A stretch of DNA of 64,000 bases from Reticulitermes speratus (taxonomy: Eukaryota > Arthropoda > Insecta > Blattodea > Rhinotermitidae). Positions 12,097 through 23,390 of the stretch are shown here, piece by piece. The DNA lies in contig JAJKFL010000007.1 in NCBI GenBank assembly GCA_021186555.1, positions 5,155,249-5,219,248 on the forward strand, written 5' to 3'. Positions within the stretch are counted from its first letter, which is position 1; each line of letters begins with the position of its first letter. The position numbers and the translations under genes are program-made. The notes under the pieces were generated by a model, which was given only the letters and a program-made list of their open reading frames with translations, was not told the DNA's origin and did not search any database.

Positions 12097-12350
12097 AAGG
12101 GCCCCGCAGCAGATGCTACGGACTCACCACAGCCTTGAGGCTTATTGTGCAACCCTGTGATGAAGATGATTAGTTTTTTTTTCGTTTTTCCGAGTATTAG
12201 AGAACAGGTGAAATGAAACTGACACGGAAAAACCGAAGTACTCGGGGAAAAACCTGTTCACCACAACTCCCACACGGAATGACCCGGGATCGAACCCGGG
12301 CCTCCGCGGTTAGAGGCCGCCGACTAACCACCTGAGTCATGACATGGCCT
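12097..12350 (-). repeat. SINE, family B
   Basis: Minus strand: GCCATGTCATGACTCAGGTG and a B box with GGTTCGATCCCGG, then AGTACTTCGGTTTTTCC, ending TTGCACAATAAGCC and GTAGCATCTGCTGCGGGGC. The middle (around TTGTGGTGAACAGG) is shortened relative to the copy at 8330. Confidence 0.82.
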
Positions 12351-12904
12351 GGCACTGTATTTCGTACCGTTACCATGATTACGCCATTTCGGTAACTGCC
12401 TCATGTCACTGCCACCTCAGAGGTTCGTGTCTCCGCCACGTTGCCACTGCCGACTGTAGCAAATTAAAGCCGCCTACACTGTAACAAAGTTCGTATCAAC
12501 TTGAGAAGAAATCGGCGCTGCGGTTCTCGAGCTGTTGCTGTGGTCGGCTAGCCACGGCCACCTACACGTGCAGTCTCTACGTGCACATTGCGAGGCATCC
12601 GTGTGTGTGTCGTACCCCTGAGCACAGCAGGTTGACCACACAGAAAGCCTGCATCCGTCGGGGCATCCCGTACTCAGGGACACCATAAAAGGTACATCCT
12701 CTATTACCACTATTCCAGAGACATCCGAATTATGTTTTTCGAATAACTGAACACTAACGTGTGTTTCGTAACAAAAACGTTGATAACTTCGCAACAAAGA
12801 ACCCTGGCAGGCTGAATCTCATCAGCGTATACGTATTTAAGGCACCTATTCTTAATCTACAGTTCCGGCAGTTATGGTCTCGCTTGCTGTCCAAAACATT
12901 CAGA

Positions 12905-13097
12905 ATTAAGGTAAAAAGGTACAAGGTAAAGTTCACCATAGAACAGGCCACGAAGGCCCAGAGAGGGCGTAAAGGTATAGTTCTACTCTTTCTTTAACCC
13001 TGGCACTAGATGGGGGTGGGTGGTCAACTCCACGGCCCGGCCGCTTTACCCCCGGGAAACAGACCCGGTACCCATTGTATAGGAGACTGGAAAGGTT
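12905..13097 (-). repeat. SINE, family A, 5'-truncated
   Basis: It shows the family A 3' half on the minus strand (AATGGGTACCGGGT to GGTGAACTTTACC) but lacks the tRNA head. It breaks off at about 13097, as expected for incomplete reverse transcription. Confidence 0.78.
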
Positions 13098-13603
13098 AAA
13101 ACAATAATTTTAGGAACTGTTTTACGCGCTGCGCTGTATGAGATACAGCGCAGCGCGTATAAAAACACAAACAAAATAAACAAACAAGTGCTCTCTATTG
13201 GTGGCGCAACACACTTTTTGTGAGTGAGGTGCGTGAACAGAGAGCCAAGAGCGAGTTACCATTCAGGGCAGCAGTAGCAACTGTAGCTACAGCCAAGGCG
13301 GTTGTTACGTTGCACGTATACAGAACTACTGCTACACTGCACACAGACTAACGTCACTTCCATTCGGTTCTTCTGCGCATCTTGTTCTGGTCAGAAATTT
13401 AATCATTTAAAGCCCAGTGGTTACTATACGTACCACTTGCTGTAACACTACGAAACTCTGCATTTTATCACACATTACTTATGTGTTTCATGCGATTCTC
13501 CCAACAAATACCGACTATATCCTAAGAAGTAGCAGCATTAACAGTTTCGTCTTTATAATGCAGGCGGGCTGTGTTCTCTGTGAGGTAAGAATTAAAGTTT
13601 GAT

Positions 13604-13904
13604 ACATAATTTCGATGGGGATAACTCAGTCGGTATAGCGACTCGCTACGAGCTGGACGGTCCGGGGATCGAATCCCGGTGGAAGCGAGATTTTCAGCAC
13701 TCGTCCAGACCGGCCCTGGGGCCTACCCAGCCTCCTGTACAATGGGTACCGGGTCATTCCCGGGGGTAAAGCGGCCGGGGCGTGGCGTTAACCACACACC
13801 ATCTAGTATCGAGCTTAAAGAAAGAGTACAGCTATACTTCTACTCCCCCTCTGGGCCTTCATGGCCTGTTCTAGGATGAACTTTACCTTTACATAATTTC
13901 GATG
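13604..13904 (+). repeat. Full-length SINE, family A, with 14-bp target duplication
   Basis: The tRNA head (GGATAACTCAGTCGG, GGATCGAATCCCGG) and body end with GGATGAACTTTACC. The repeat ACATAATTTCGATG occurs at 13604-13617 and 13891-13904, exactly bounding the element. A young insertion. Confidence 0.9.
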
Positions 13905-13919
13905 AATGTCAGTATTCTT

Positions 13920-14100
13920 TCAGGCCGTGCGATGGCTCAGGGGGTTAGTCGCAGGCCTCTCACTACGGACACCCGGGTTTGATCACGGGTCAGTCCACGT
14001 GGGATTTGTGGCGGACGAAGTGTACACTGGAACAGGATTCTCTCCGAGTACGTCGGTTTTCCCCTGTCAGTATCGTTCCACTAATGCTGGATACTGATCT
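13920..14100 (+). repeat. SINE, family B, 3'-truncated
   Basis: Starts CCGTGCGATGGCTCAGG with a worn B box (GGGTTTGATCACGG), then CACGTGGGATTTGTGG and GTACGTCGGTTTTCCCC, ending after CGTTCCACTAATGCT. It lies 16 bases past the SINE at 13604-13904. Confidence 0.75.
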
Positions 14101-14867
14101 TCATCCCCATGCTGCTTTTATTGGAAGAACAAGCGGGCCAAGTCTGGACCTTCAAACTAAGAACCGCCCTTGGGTTCAGGGCTGGCAGAGTGACAACGCT
14201 ACATTCCGTGCGAGGTGTTTTCAATAATGTTTCCACACGCTGACACAAAGTCGTGTAATTATTTTCTCCTATTTCTCAGACTTTCTGATGGCAGAGTAGC
14301 TCTGAATCCATATCAGCCTAATTTATTTCTTACAAAAAGAAAGAGAACCCACGAGGCTGACATGTCTGTGCCTGCACAAACTTAAAGTTTGAGGCACAAA
14401 ATCTGACAGGAATGTTACGCTTGTAGACGCCATTTCAACATCATACTTTCCGACACTCTAAAATAACAATATGGCGGAAGCACGAACTTCTGAGTTGGGA
14501 GTGACGTCTGAGACACTTAATTTAGGATCCTGAAACAGCGTACGGTAAATCTTCGAAAAATATGCGTCGTATTTGGGTATTTTTACAGCAAGTAACGCAA
14601 CAATGTGCAGTTAATTTTCTTCGGCTGTTGAACTGATCGCGATATCAAACCACTCGAGCTGAGAACGTGAAATCCGACAGAGGGCTACACCACACACACC
14701 TACATGTTAAGTATCAAACACCGCCTGAAAGCAAGCAAATTACAAATCCTGCGACGTCGCCAAATTCTGAGGTTATGTACAACAAACGTAACGGAGAAAA
14801 AAAAACTACAGGGCTTACAGAAGCAATGTCCTTCACAAAAACAATAACAATAAAAATTATACTTCTA

Positions 14868-14942
14868 TGTAGTGCCGTGGTTAAGAATTCGTGGGGCTGT
14901 ACCTCCATTCCCCATACGCCTTCATGCCGCGGTGCTTAATAA
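14868..14942 (+). repeat. Fragment of a SINE A-like tail
   Basis: GGGGCTGTACCTCCATTCC followed by CATACGCCTTCATGCC matches the 3' portion of the family A superfamily. Only about 70 bases are recognisable. Confidence 0.4.
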
Positions 14943-15615
14943 TTACCGAACTTTACCCCTGCCTTTTTGCAGCATATACACGTAAATCCACGGAGTGTAC
15001 AACCAGGTGTTACAAATTTCGCTCGATATTCCTTGTTTTATGGCTTGTATTCTTGCCGGTAACCCACTGTTTTACATTCGCCCAGGTTTAAGCCAAGACC
15101 ACACGGTATACCGAGTGTCCACATTCCGCTCAAATTCCGATGAGACACCGTTTGCAATCTCGCTTATTTTAACCAGCTCGTTCAGCTGAACTTTTAGTAC
15201 AAAAGGGCGCATTCCTTACCATTAGCGATGTTTCTATTTCCGTTCTCATTACAGAATATCGGCCAAGTCGCTGCACTCGCTTTTCCGTCAATTTCCCTAT
15301 TCCTACATTCATATACGTTGTTAACGATTTCCCGGCACCGAACATTGCAGTTTTCGAACTGAATTGGCAACATGGCAACCGATCAATTAATCGGCCAATC
15401 AAGTTGTTGCAGTGTGTTAAACACTCTCTTCTAGCAGGGACTGTACCAGCGGTGCTACGCGGACCAACACCGACGAGCCGTGCGGTGTTACCGCTTGTGG
15501 TAGGTCAATCGGCAGAAAGTCAACAAACCCCAGAAACGTCGGCTACACGCTCACCGCCACCAAAACCAGATTCACACTAACATCGGAGTGCAGTGAGTCC
15601 TTCAGATTGGTCATG
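14943..15615. other. Intergenic/intron stretch with no assigned feature
   Basis: A 77-codon minus-strand frame (15169-15402) contains KSLTTYMNVGIGKLTEKR and ends CTKSSAERAG. I do not recognise it. It is short and has no splice context, so I do not call it a gene. Confidence 0.3.
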
Positions 15616-15620
15616 AAAGG

Positions 15621-15880
15621 GACTTGTTTGCGTCTCCAAGGCGCGAAATGCGCCACAGTAACTGAGATTTCAGGATTGCGACGCCGTGAAGTTGAGGTCT
15701 CCGCTCTTCTGAGTTTTCAAACAGCACTGGTTGCTAGTTGTCTACCGACGTTTCAGGATAGCCTATCGGTCCCATGTTCAAGGGTCAAGAAGTCCAAAAT
15801 GATGTCCCGAAACGTCGGTAATAACCACCTACCAACGCTCAGTGATCACCCAGAAGAGAGAACGCCCGCCACAATATTTC
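15621..15880. repeat. Degenerate foldback repeat with GAAACGTC motif (family G)
   Basis: Contains TACCGACGTTTCAGGATAG, TCGGTCCCATG and, inverted, GTCCCGAAACGTCGGTAATA, and ends near CCCAGAAGAG. It matches the better-preserved copy at 48941-49122. The GAAAC, hairpin and GGTA spacing resembles the hammerhead-bearing elements but the core is worn. Confidence 0.5.
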
Positions 15881-16114
15881 TTTCTGCATGCCTATAAAAT
15901 TATGGTCGCCCATTTCCTGAAAACATAAACATTTGTGAACACACACAGGTTTTGCTCTATGTCTTTGCACCAGCATCGCGCTATCAAACGCCTTTGAGCT
16001 CCAAGTCAGACTACTACGAACTGTTTTAGGTTATTTAACTATGCAGGTTCGAAGCACAGCCCTTGAATAGTGATACGTTTACGAATAATTTGAAAAGACG
16101 TGGAATTGAGCGGT

Positions 16115-16290
16115 AACGACTAATATGACAGTAAAAACCAGCACTTGCCTGGAAGGACTGAGGAAAAACACAAAAACATCAGTCAGGATAGGCGATGCAA
16201 GTTCAGAATCGGGTTCAATGAAAGGAGTGCTAACTTCTGAACCACGGCGTCGAGTCCGATCGCAATCTTATGGCACCTGTGTGCGCAGGC
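16115..16290 (-). repeat. Degenerate SINE, family F
   Basis: GGAAGGACTGAGGAAAAACAC and CATCAGTCAGGATAGGC correspond to the CTCAGTCC and CCTG segments of family F at 6150. The tRNA head is badly worn. Confidence 0.4.
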
Positions 16291-17239
16291 AGTCTTCTTA
16301 CAGCGTGGAGTAAAAGAATAGGTTTCACAGCAGAAGCGGATGTAGGGTGGGAATATGCACGCAGTAGGTCATCTGTCTTTCTAAAAACATGGGTTTGTGT
16401 TCTTATCTCAGTTCATCATTTCTTATTCCATAATGCTTCCTCCGACATGCACTTCCATACACCGTACGCCATCTGGCGTCCGACAATATGGGTAACTGTA
16501 TGGTTTCCCATCTCAGTGTCATACGAGTCCTGTGTGAAGTACAGTGGTTTTGTTCGGTTAAGAGCGGGCAACACAGAACGACCTGAGCTCCATAATGCTT
16601 GTGAACAACTAACCCGACAACCCTACTAACACCTGTTGCAGAAGAACCAAAGCAGAGCTACTGAAATCAGTTACTTGCGCAGTGCCGTAAGACTGCGATC
16701 GGACTCCACCGTGGCCACGTTGTTACTGTGAAAGGGATGACAATACACTCGTGGGTTTTCTCGGACGTGGGACAAGTCAACACGAATCCGGTCAGAAACG
16801 CATCTCATTTCATATGTAAAAATCATAACAATAACAGTACAATATCTTCTGATTGTTCACCCCGTTTATTCGGCAGAAACTCACTGGCTTCGTCACTGGT
16901 ATGTACTGATGTATGATGACTGTGATCCCATGCCAATGCAGTATGAGAATTGTTTTTGATAAACCATTCTTCTTACCATCAAACAGATGACTCAGCGAAT
17001 ACGAACGTACCGACCGTAAATGAGCACTTATACCCTAACCGCTCAAAACGCCAGTGGTAACTGTACATACAACGTGCCGTAACAAACTCTGTACTGTCCC
17101 TGAGTTCCAATTATTTCTTTCGTACAGTTCTAACTGTTTCGTAAGCAAAATTCAGCGGCCATTTCTCACCCAAGTCTCCTGACTGACTGCTAGATGGCTC
17201 TAGCAGTCACATCAGGATTGAGTTGAACTTGTGCAGTCA

Positions 17240-17340
17240 GTGGGCTGGTCACTCACTACATCTATGCACAAGACCACGAAACCTCCGAAAGGAGGCCCTA
17301 TGCTCCGCAAGGAGCGAAAGGAGTAATAGATAGATAGACA
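17240..17340 (+). repeat. LINE/SINE 3' end with two GNRA-capped hairpins and (ATAG)n tail
   Basis: Hairpin 1 at 17282-17295 is CCTCC-GAAA-GGAGG. Hairpin 2 at 17302-17315 is GCTCC-GCAA-GGAGC. Both loops are GNRA tetraloops. The sequence ends in AGTAATAGATAGATAGA, a short tandem tail typical of LINE 3' ends made by target-primed reverse transcription. The 5' extent is unclear, so only the tail is annotated. Confidence 0.55.
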
Positions 17341-18287
17341 GTTCTAACACTCTACACCTGTTTTCTTCCAAAACGCCATTACCTGCTTGGTCTTTGTAAT
17401 GGAGATGGGAGTTTACTCTTTGTGAGTTACGAACTTACGTTTTTATATAGTTTGTAAGTTCAGCCTTCAGAGGGTTACAATGCACTAGTCTTATGTGCAG
17501 GCAAATCGATCCTTTTAACATTTTAAATACACACAATAAATGAACCACACGCAGAACACCTCCACACTTCACTCTAACGTGAATACCTCTGACAATGACA
17601 GTTGCAGTTAATTTAAATCGCATGTTTTACTGTATAGATCCACTTGCATCTTCTGATATCATCTGTGAACAAGTACCACATCTACTCCAGGCACAGAAAC
17701 AACACAAGATACTTGGCCCAAGTATAGGCCTACATTCTCTGCACACCGATTTATGCTTATCTTTCTATATATGTCTATATATATGCAATTTAAATAAATT
17801 TTGTACTGCGGTATGCACTGAGGTTGGCTTCGTGGTTTTATACATCAGCCTCCGAATACAGCACTTCACTGATAAGAAACAAAATGCATATTTCTGCAGA
17901 GATCTAACAACAATCTGAAAATGTGGGACGTAACAGGCACTGCAGACAGGGACCGAATTATTCTGATATTTGGGAGGGTCAGTGACAGGCTAGTAAAGAA
18001 AATGTCACGCCAAGCAGTAACAGATGTATAAATCAAGCTACTCATACCGATTAAACAAAACGATAGTATTCTCATAACAAGAATGCTTTAAGCTCATGTC
18101 CTTAGCTACTGTAGCTACATAATACGGTTCAACTACGCAAATCATAACTGAAAGAGCAAGTCTCAGTTCTAGCCTTTGTAACAACCTCTCTACTGCCTTG
18201 TAACGCAATGGAGGGAACATTCGCTAAAACAGAACAGACCGTCATATCGACTTATAGCCGGGACGAATTTAAATGACGTACGTAATC

Positions 18288-18317
18288 ACACGCACACACA
18301 CACACACACACACACAA
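18288..18317. repeat. (CA)n microsatellite
   Basis: About 13 CA dinucleotides with one CG interruption near the start. Confidence 0.95.
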
Positions 18318-18617
18318 ACACTACAAACACATGGTAATTTCTAATTTCTAGTTGTATTATCACTGTACTTCGATATGGGGAAAAGATACAAAGTTAGTAA
18401 TATTGCGTAATGTGCATGTCGTGTTCGAACCAATGTGTTAATTTGGGATGCAATGGGAATTCAATCAATATGCTACCTCGACATGATTGTTTTTACAATA
18501 ATATTGACGCACGATTTCTCGGGCATGGTCTGTTATTAATAACAAGGTCTGAAGTAGTTTAGGAATGCAAGCCACATGGAATTTGCTGACAATCAAGGAC
18601 AAGGTTTGGTTACTTAC

Positions 18618-18675
18618 CGGCAAGAGACGACGTGGAGGCACCGAGCCAAGCATGCGACGATTCCAGCAGTTTGGC
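18618..18675 (-). CDS. 58-base internal exon, probable linker of the psq gene
   Basis: On the minus strand a strong acceptor (TTTCTTTGTTGCAG) is followed by 58 bases and a consensus donor (CCG|GTAAGT). In phase 0 it reads AKLLESSHAWLGASTSSLA and leaves a single G. Both psq exons begin with two bases needing one upstream base, so it would splice in frame to either, giving GAG (Glu) or GAT (Asp). All three frames are open over so short a span, so openness alone proves little. The splice signals and phase fit are the evidence. It could instead be a 5' UTR exon of the same gene or belong to another minus-strand gene. Confidence 0.55.
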
Positions 18676-18941
18676 CTGCAACAAAGAAAGCAATCAGTAC
18701 AGAATCCACAAGCAATAGTTCAATACTGAGTTACTGCTAGATGCGTGAAGCTAGAAGGAACTGCTCGCGTATAGTTCTATACACCAGCTGGGCGTACGCG
18801 AGTTCAGCGGACTCAAATCACCCACTACAAGGGCTGCCCCTTAGGTTTTTCGTGATTTCAGTTTAAGCATAAACACAGCTATAAAAATCAAACAATAAGA
18901 CCAACAAATGCACTGTATTGACCATTTTTATTCTGGCCTAT

Positions 18942-18986
18942 TTCCCTACACGTGTTTCGAAACTTTAAAGTTCCATCTTCAGGGTT
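18942..18986 (-). ncRNA. Hammerhead-ribozyme-like motif, left arm of element B
   Basis: Minus strand: core CTGAAGA, stem II GGAACTTTAAAGTTTC (one imperfect pair at its base), GAAA, then ACACGTGTA. The seventh core base is A rather than T, a position hammerheads tolerate (CUGANGA). Stem I pairing is short (CC/GG). Confidence 0.55.
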
Positions 18987-19388
18987 TTTTTTGTCTTATG
19001 CTACCAGATATTCACATATTAAAAACAAATTCACAATATATACAATAGTCTGTTGAACAGCCTTACACACTAGACCTTGAAAGGACAGGACAGACGTTTC
19101 ACAACACATAAGAAATTACTACGGAGATATAAAAACTATGCCAGTAGTTGCGTAAAATAATAACAAACAGCCAATACCACGAACAGATTACAACGTTTTA
19201 TAAAACAGTTTTTATATATTCTTTTAAGTGAGATTTTACATTTCTAACTGATAAAGGTACACATCGTACAACTTCTAAAGTGCTCTGAATATTTATTTAC
19301 ATGAGGTTTTAAGACTGCTCAACAGACTATTGTATATATTGTGAATTTGTTTTTAATATGTGAATATCTGGTAGCATAAGACAAAAAA

Positions 19389-19431
19389 ACCCCTGAAGAT
19401 GGAACTTTAAAGTTCCGAAACACGTGTATGG
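19389..19431 (+). ncRNA. Hammerhead-ribozyme-like motif, right arm of element B
   Basis: Plus strand: ACCC, CTGAAGA, stem II GGAACTTT/AAAGTTCC, GAAA, ACACGTGTA. Stem II is fully paired here. Stem I is imperfect next to the expected cleavage site. Confidence 0.55.
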
Positions 19432-19867
19432 AAATAGGCCAGAATAAAATTGGTCAATATAGTGCATTCGTTGGTCTTATTGTTTGATTTAAATAAAATG
19501 CACGGTGCTAATACAGTGAAACAGCTATAAAAATTACTTCTTGTAGTAAGTTTTTACACTGATGTCAACTTGTTTCTTATTTGTGCATGTTACAACTTTA
19601 AACGTTACATGTTGGGAATGAGTCTGCGATTTCCGACAATTTTGGAGAGGGGGCCTGCTCAAACTTATAAGGGGTTCACGGTTTTGCCAAAAATAAACAA
19701 AACAAAATTAGCAAGCAATGTCCTGTTTATGCTTAAGTGAATAGCAAAATAATGTAATAAATATGTCACCACTCCTATGGCCAACTGACGTAACAGATGT
19801 GTAAATGTTTTGTTAGTTTTATGAAAATGGTGCTTGGTGATTTATACATGTTGCCTAATACTGTTTT

Positions 19868-20117
19868 TTCCCATGGCGCAACAGCCCCTACTGGGCCAGA
19901 GCTTCCTCAGGATCGAGGCTTCACATCACACTGAGACACAGCACACTCGGTAGGACTCCTCTAGACGAGCGATCAGCCCGACGCAGAGACATCTACCCGA
20001 CATCACACAACACTCAAAACAGACATCCACGTCCCAGAGGGATTCGAACCCGCAATCCCAGCAAGCGAGCGGCCGCAGACCCACGCCTTAAACCGCGAGG
20101 CCACTGTGATCGGCACA
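19868..20117 (-). repeat. SINE, family C
   Basis: The minus strand has a tRNA head GATCACAGTGGCCTCGCGG with B box GGGTTCGAATCCC, then GACGTGGATGTCTG, GTGTTGTGTGATGTCGG, and ends GGGGCTGTTGCGCC. Five more copies or pieces lie in this window. Confidence 0.85.
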
Positions 20118-20154
20118 ATTTATAGCCTACTTTCCGTATTTCATCGCCGCCATT

Positions 20155-20400
20155 CCTTCCGCAGTCGGTACACTACCTAGGCTACTCGCTGGGCAGTCCG
20201 AGGTTCAACTGCCAGCATGGGCAGGAGAATTTTCTCTTCCCCACAAAGTCCAGATCGACTGTAACGGGGGGTTTTCACCCGGGGTTAAAGGGGCCTGGGC
20301 GAGGAACTGACGCACTACCTCCATCTCATGAAGACGTGGAACTACATCCATCCTCTGCTCCTATATGCCTTCACGGCGCGCACAGGGACACTACCTTACA
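20155..20400 (+). repeat. tRNA-derived SINE related to family A (diverged)
   Basis: GCAGTCGGTACACTACC, a B-box-like GAGGTTCAACTGCC, then GGTTAAAGGGGCCTGGGCG and CATATGCCTTCACGGCG-like end follow the family A order with many differences. Confidence 0.6.
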
Positions 20401-20489
20401 CGTTTCCACACTTCGTCGGTAAAGACAGACTAGTGACATCATGTTCACATGTCCGCACCTGAGGAACTCACAGAGGTGTTCACGAAGAT

Positions 20490-20582
20490 TGCAGTCTTCT
20501 GGGATGTTACGCCACGTTGCCTGGTACACAGCGACGATTCAAACGAGCACGCTGCCTTCATCCTGAGGGTCCAGCAGTCCTA
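20490..20582. repeat. Fragment of family G foldback repeat
   Basis: GCAGTCTTCTGGGATGTTACG is the outer end of the repeat seen intact at 48941-49122. The inner part has decayed. Confidence 0.4.
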
Positions 20583-20896
20583 GAAATGTGGACTGCCGTC
20601 CAAAATTCTGATGCAGGTGGGACACTGTCTCAACTTACTGCCAAGCCTTGAAATTTCTGTGTGGCAGATCTCACACATTCGATTACGCACCTTTCGCCGC
20701 GGCAAAGAGGACCCGTTTTGTACGGTGCAAAACAAGAAGACTGCGACAAATTTACATAAACTTCCGGCTTGATGTCGATAAGTAATTAACCACTGGCGCA
20801 AATGAAACCGGCTACATGGGAAGAGTCGATACATACTTTGTACCTGCACTAAAATTGTGTGGCATACTTAGTGACAATTACGACAATGGGTACGCA

Positions 20897-21065
20897 TAAC
20901 TAACTAACTAACTAACTAACTAACTCCATGGAGCAGAGTCCTTCTTGAGAAGCTAACAGGTCGTCAGCTAGTCAAGACATTCCCCGTGTTTTATGGAACC
21001 CGAAGGTTCATTACCGCACTCACAAGAGCCCGCCATCTGTCCCTATCCAAAGAATCAGTCCAGGT
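20897..21065 (-). mobile_element. LINE 3' end (family L1x) with (TTAG)n tail
   Basis: On the minus strand the sequence runs GTAATGAACCTTCGGGTTCC and CTAGCTGACGACCTGTTAGC to TCCATGGAG, then seven or so GTTA repeats. It matches the end of the longer copy at 52181-52850. The short tandem tail marks the 3' terminus. L1x is a local label. Confidence 0.75.
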
Positions 21066-22295
21066 TCGAGGCTCTGTATAGTGTTTCGTAACATGGTAAT
21101 TTTTTACGGTGAGGAGTTGTTAGCACCGCGCCCAACCCCCAAGCTGGAGGACCACCCCTTGTCGGCTGTCCGCTACTGCTTATTCAATGTATTCGCAGCT
21201 ACCCTCCATATCCGGAGGCCGTTCCTCCATCCGCAACCCGAGGACGCGCCATGCCGTGGTGACAGTGACACACTTATCATGGTTGGGTACGCATATCTTA
21301 CAATAATTGATCCACAGCACCAGGCAGCCTCCTCATATGGACTGACGAATGCTGTGACCTAAGTACAATTCTCTGAACTTCTTGTTCACGTGATGTCCGG
21401 TTGTGCCGTCAGGGTCGTGACAGTTCCGCAGTGGGATAAACTAAAACTGGGCGGCCGTCAGACCGTAAGGAATCATACGAAATCTTACAATTACAGGTTA
21501 TCCAGCGCTACAGGCACTCCGAATGTAGAATACAAGACAAAAAGGAAAACGAGGTAACGGATTATGAAGAGTTCATTTATCTTGTAACTGCAGACAGAAC
21601 GAAGAGAACTTTTTTATTTCATTCCATTTCAATTTATTCAACAACCAGAACGTTATAGACAAGTAATCTCTCGTTATTATTTTCCCGTAATATCATGTTC
21701 CATTGTGAGTAAATTGCTCAAGTCGAAACACAATAAGCAAGTTCCGGTTTAGTTTGGAGGGGAGAAGCACAGGATTTCCGTTCGAATAAATTTCATATAT
21801 TATTATACGATAATATTACAAAGTATTCACGAAGAGGATAGGAAATGAAAGGTCAGAGGAAGAGAAATATACACAAGCCTTACTTGCTACAGTAAATAAA
21901 AGAAATTACATTTGTGGTCTTGTACAGAGTTCAAATAACGTAAGGGTGGGTTAGACATCACACCTTAAATTACACAACTCAGTTTGCTCAATGCGATTCA
22001 TCAATAACCGATGCTTTCATTACGTATCATTATCACTTTGCCGTGTCTTGCTGTATCGAAAAGGGATATTCCGTCACAAACATTGTGCAACAAGTTAGGA
22101 AACGGCACACAGCGTACCACTAGTGATGTGTTCGCTCTGTTTTGTCCCTAAATTCGTGACTACTTTCAAGACAAACACCAACAAGCGAGTATCTAAAATG
22201 TGTCCTTCCACGTTTCACAAAAAACCAGGTTTTCTTCGTATCTTAAGAACAGACTCACAAGCGATCATATTAGATAGCCCAAAAACGGCGAGATT
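21066..22295. other. Intergenic or intronic DNA, nothing assigned
   Basis: The plus frame at 21081-21362 (93 codons) has no recognisable domain and no splice context. No repeats of the families listed were found here. Confidence 0.3.
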
Positions 22296-22556
22296 TAAAA
22301 TACGCCATACTCGACTGTTATGATCAGATCAACCTCATTCGGCTTTAGCTTGTACCCCACAGAGAACACGGCCTTTCTTAATTTCGACTTCAACCAAAAT
22401 CGGAACGTGTCGACAAATTTGTAGTAACAAAAATTCATCAAAATCCGTCTGGTGGGAGTTGAGATATTCCATTCGGACAGACGGACGGATGAAGACACGT
22501 GGCGAGGCTAATAGTCGTTTTTTCCCCCCAGCTGATTTGTGAAAGCGCCTAAAAAC
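22296..22556 (+). repeat. Diverged copy of dispersed family E
   Basis: AAAATTCATCAAAATCCGTC, GAGATATTCCATTCGGACAG, then GGCGAGGCTAATAGTCG and GAAAGCGCCTAAAAA follow the order of the family E copies at 25975 and 31071. Confidence 0.55.
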
Positions 22557-23204
22557 AAACAGGTAGCAGTTCATATGGACATGAACTCGTAATTTGGAAA
22601 CACAAGAAATAGGAACAAATCCTTCGAAGTAACTACATTTACATACAATTACAATGAGAGTTGCTAACTTCCACTGGGTTCACTTCATGTAACACAACAG
22701 AAGTTTCATTCTGCAGCATATGGGAAGGCCAGCGCGAATTACAACGATACGTGTCTGGGACAATTCAAAGTCAGAACTTGGGGCACCAAGGCCCCACGCA
22801 GACACAGATAATTTCCGTTTTCACATCTTCCCTTCGCTTGTAACAATTTCTTACGACTCTGGAGGCACACACTGCCTTCCTCAAATAACTGTTACGACAG
22901 TTCATCATCAGAATAAAATATTTTAGACCACTTCAAATAAAAACATTTCTTTTAAAAAACATGTTCGTCCACATATTTGTAAAAAACCACGTTTGTCCAG
23001 TGAAAATCGCCTTACGTCGAGAACACCGTACACTTGGCATTTGTCAGTCTTACGTAATTATATACTCGAAGTTCAATAAATTCACTAATCAATATTTCTA
23101 CTACGCACACTGCGTTAGAAACTGCAGATTTTCGCCTTTTCCTCCATTCCATCTCGAACTCACAAACGACTTTCTGAAGACAAGCGTCAGTGATAAATAA
23201 ATGG

Positions 23205-23390
23205 ATGGTGGGTGACTAAGGAGAAAGGGTGGAATGAAACTGACAATGGAAAACCGAAGTGCACGGGGGGGGGGGGGGGGGGGGGACTCCAGCGCCACTT
23301 TGCCCATTGCAATTCCCACATGGATTGACCTTGGATCGAACCCTGTCCTCCACGATGAGAGGTCGGCAACTAACCGCCTGAGCCATTTAA
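23205..23390 (-). repeat. SINE, family B, with poly(G) expansion
   Basis: Minus-strand family B 5' two thirds. A run of about 25 G (23263-23286) has grown in the middle, and a 16-base C run abuts its 5' end at 23391-23406. The two runs could pair with each other in single-stranded DNA. Confidence 0.7.

Larger units (their letters stand above)
18875..19534. mobile_element. Foldback Penelope-like/retrozyme-like element B
   Basis: Inverted arms (about 18889-19064 and 19311-19487) flank about 246 bp of unique spacer. The exact 14-bp repeat ACAGCTATAAAAAT lies at 18875-18888 and 19521-19534. The right end carries AAAATGCACGGTG, as in element A. Each arm has a hammerhead-like motif. Arms are about 96% identical by eye. 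No coding capacity seen. Confidence 0.65.

Noticed and set aside
20580-20849. 89-codon minus frame with two CxxC-like pairs (CEICHTEISRLG, CPTCIRIL)
   Set aside because: Tempting as a zinc-binding end of a transposase, but spacing and neighbours match no family I can name, and it lies next to repeat scraps.
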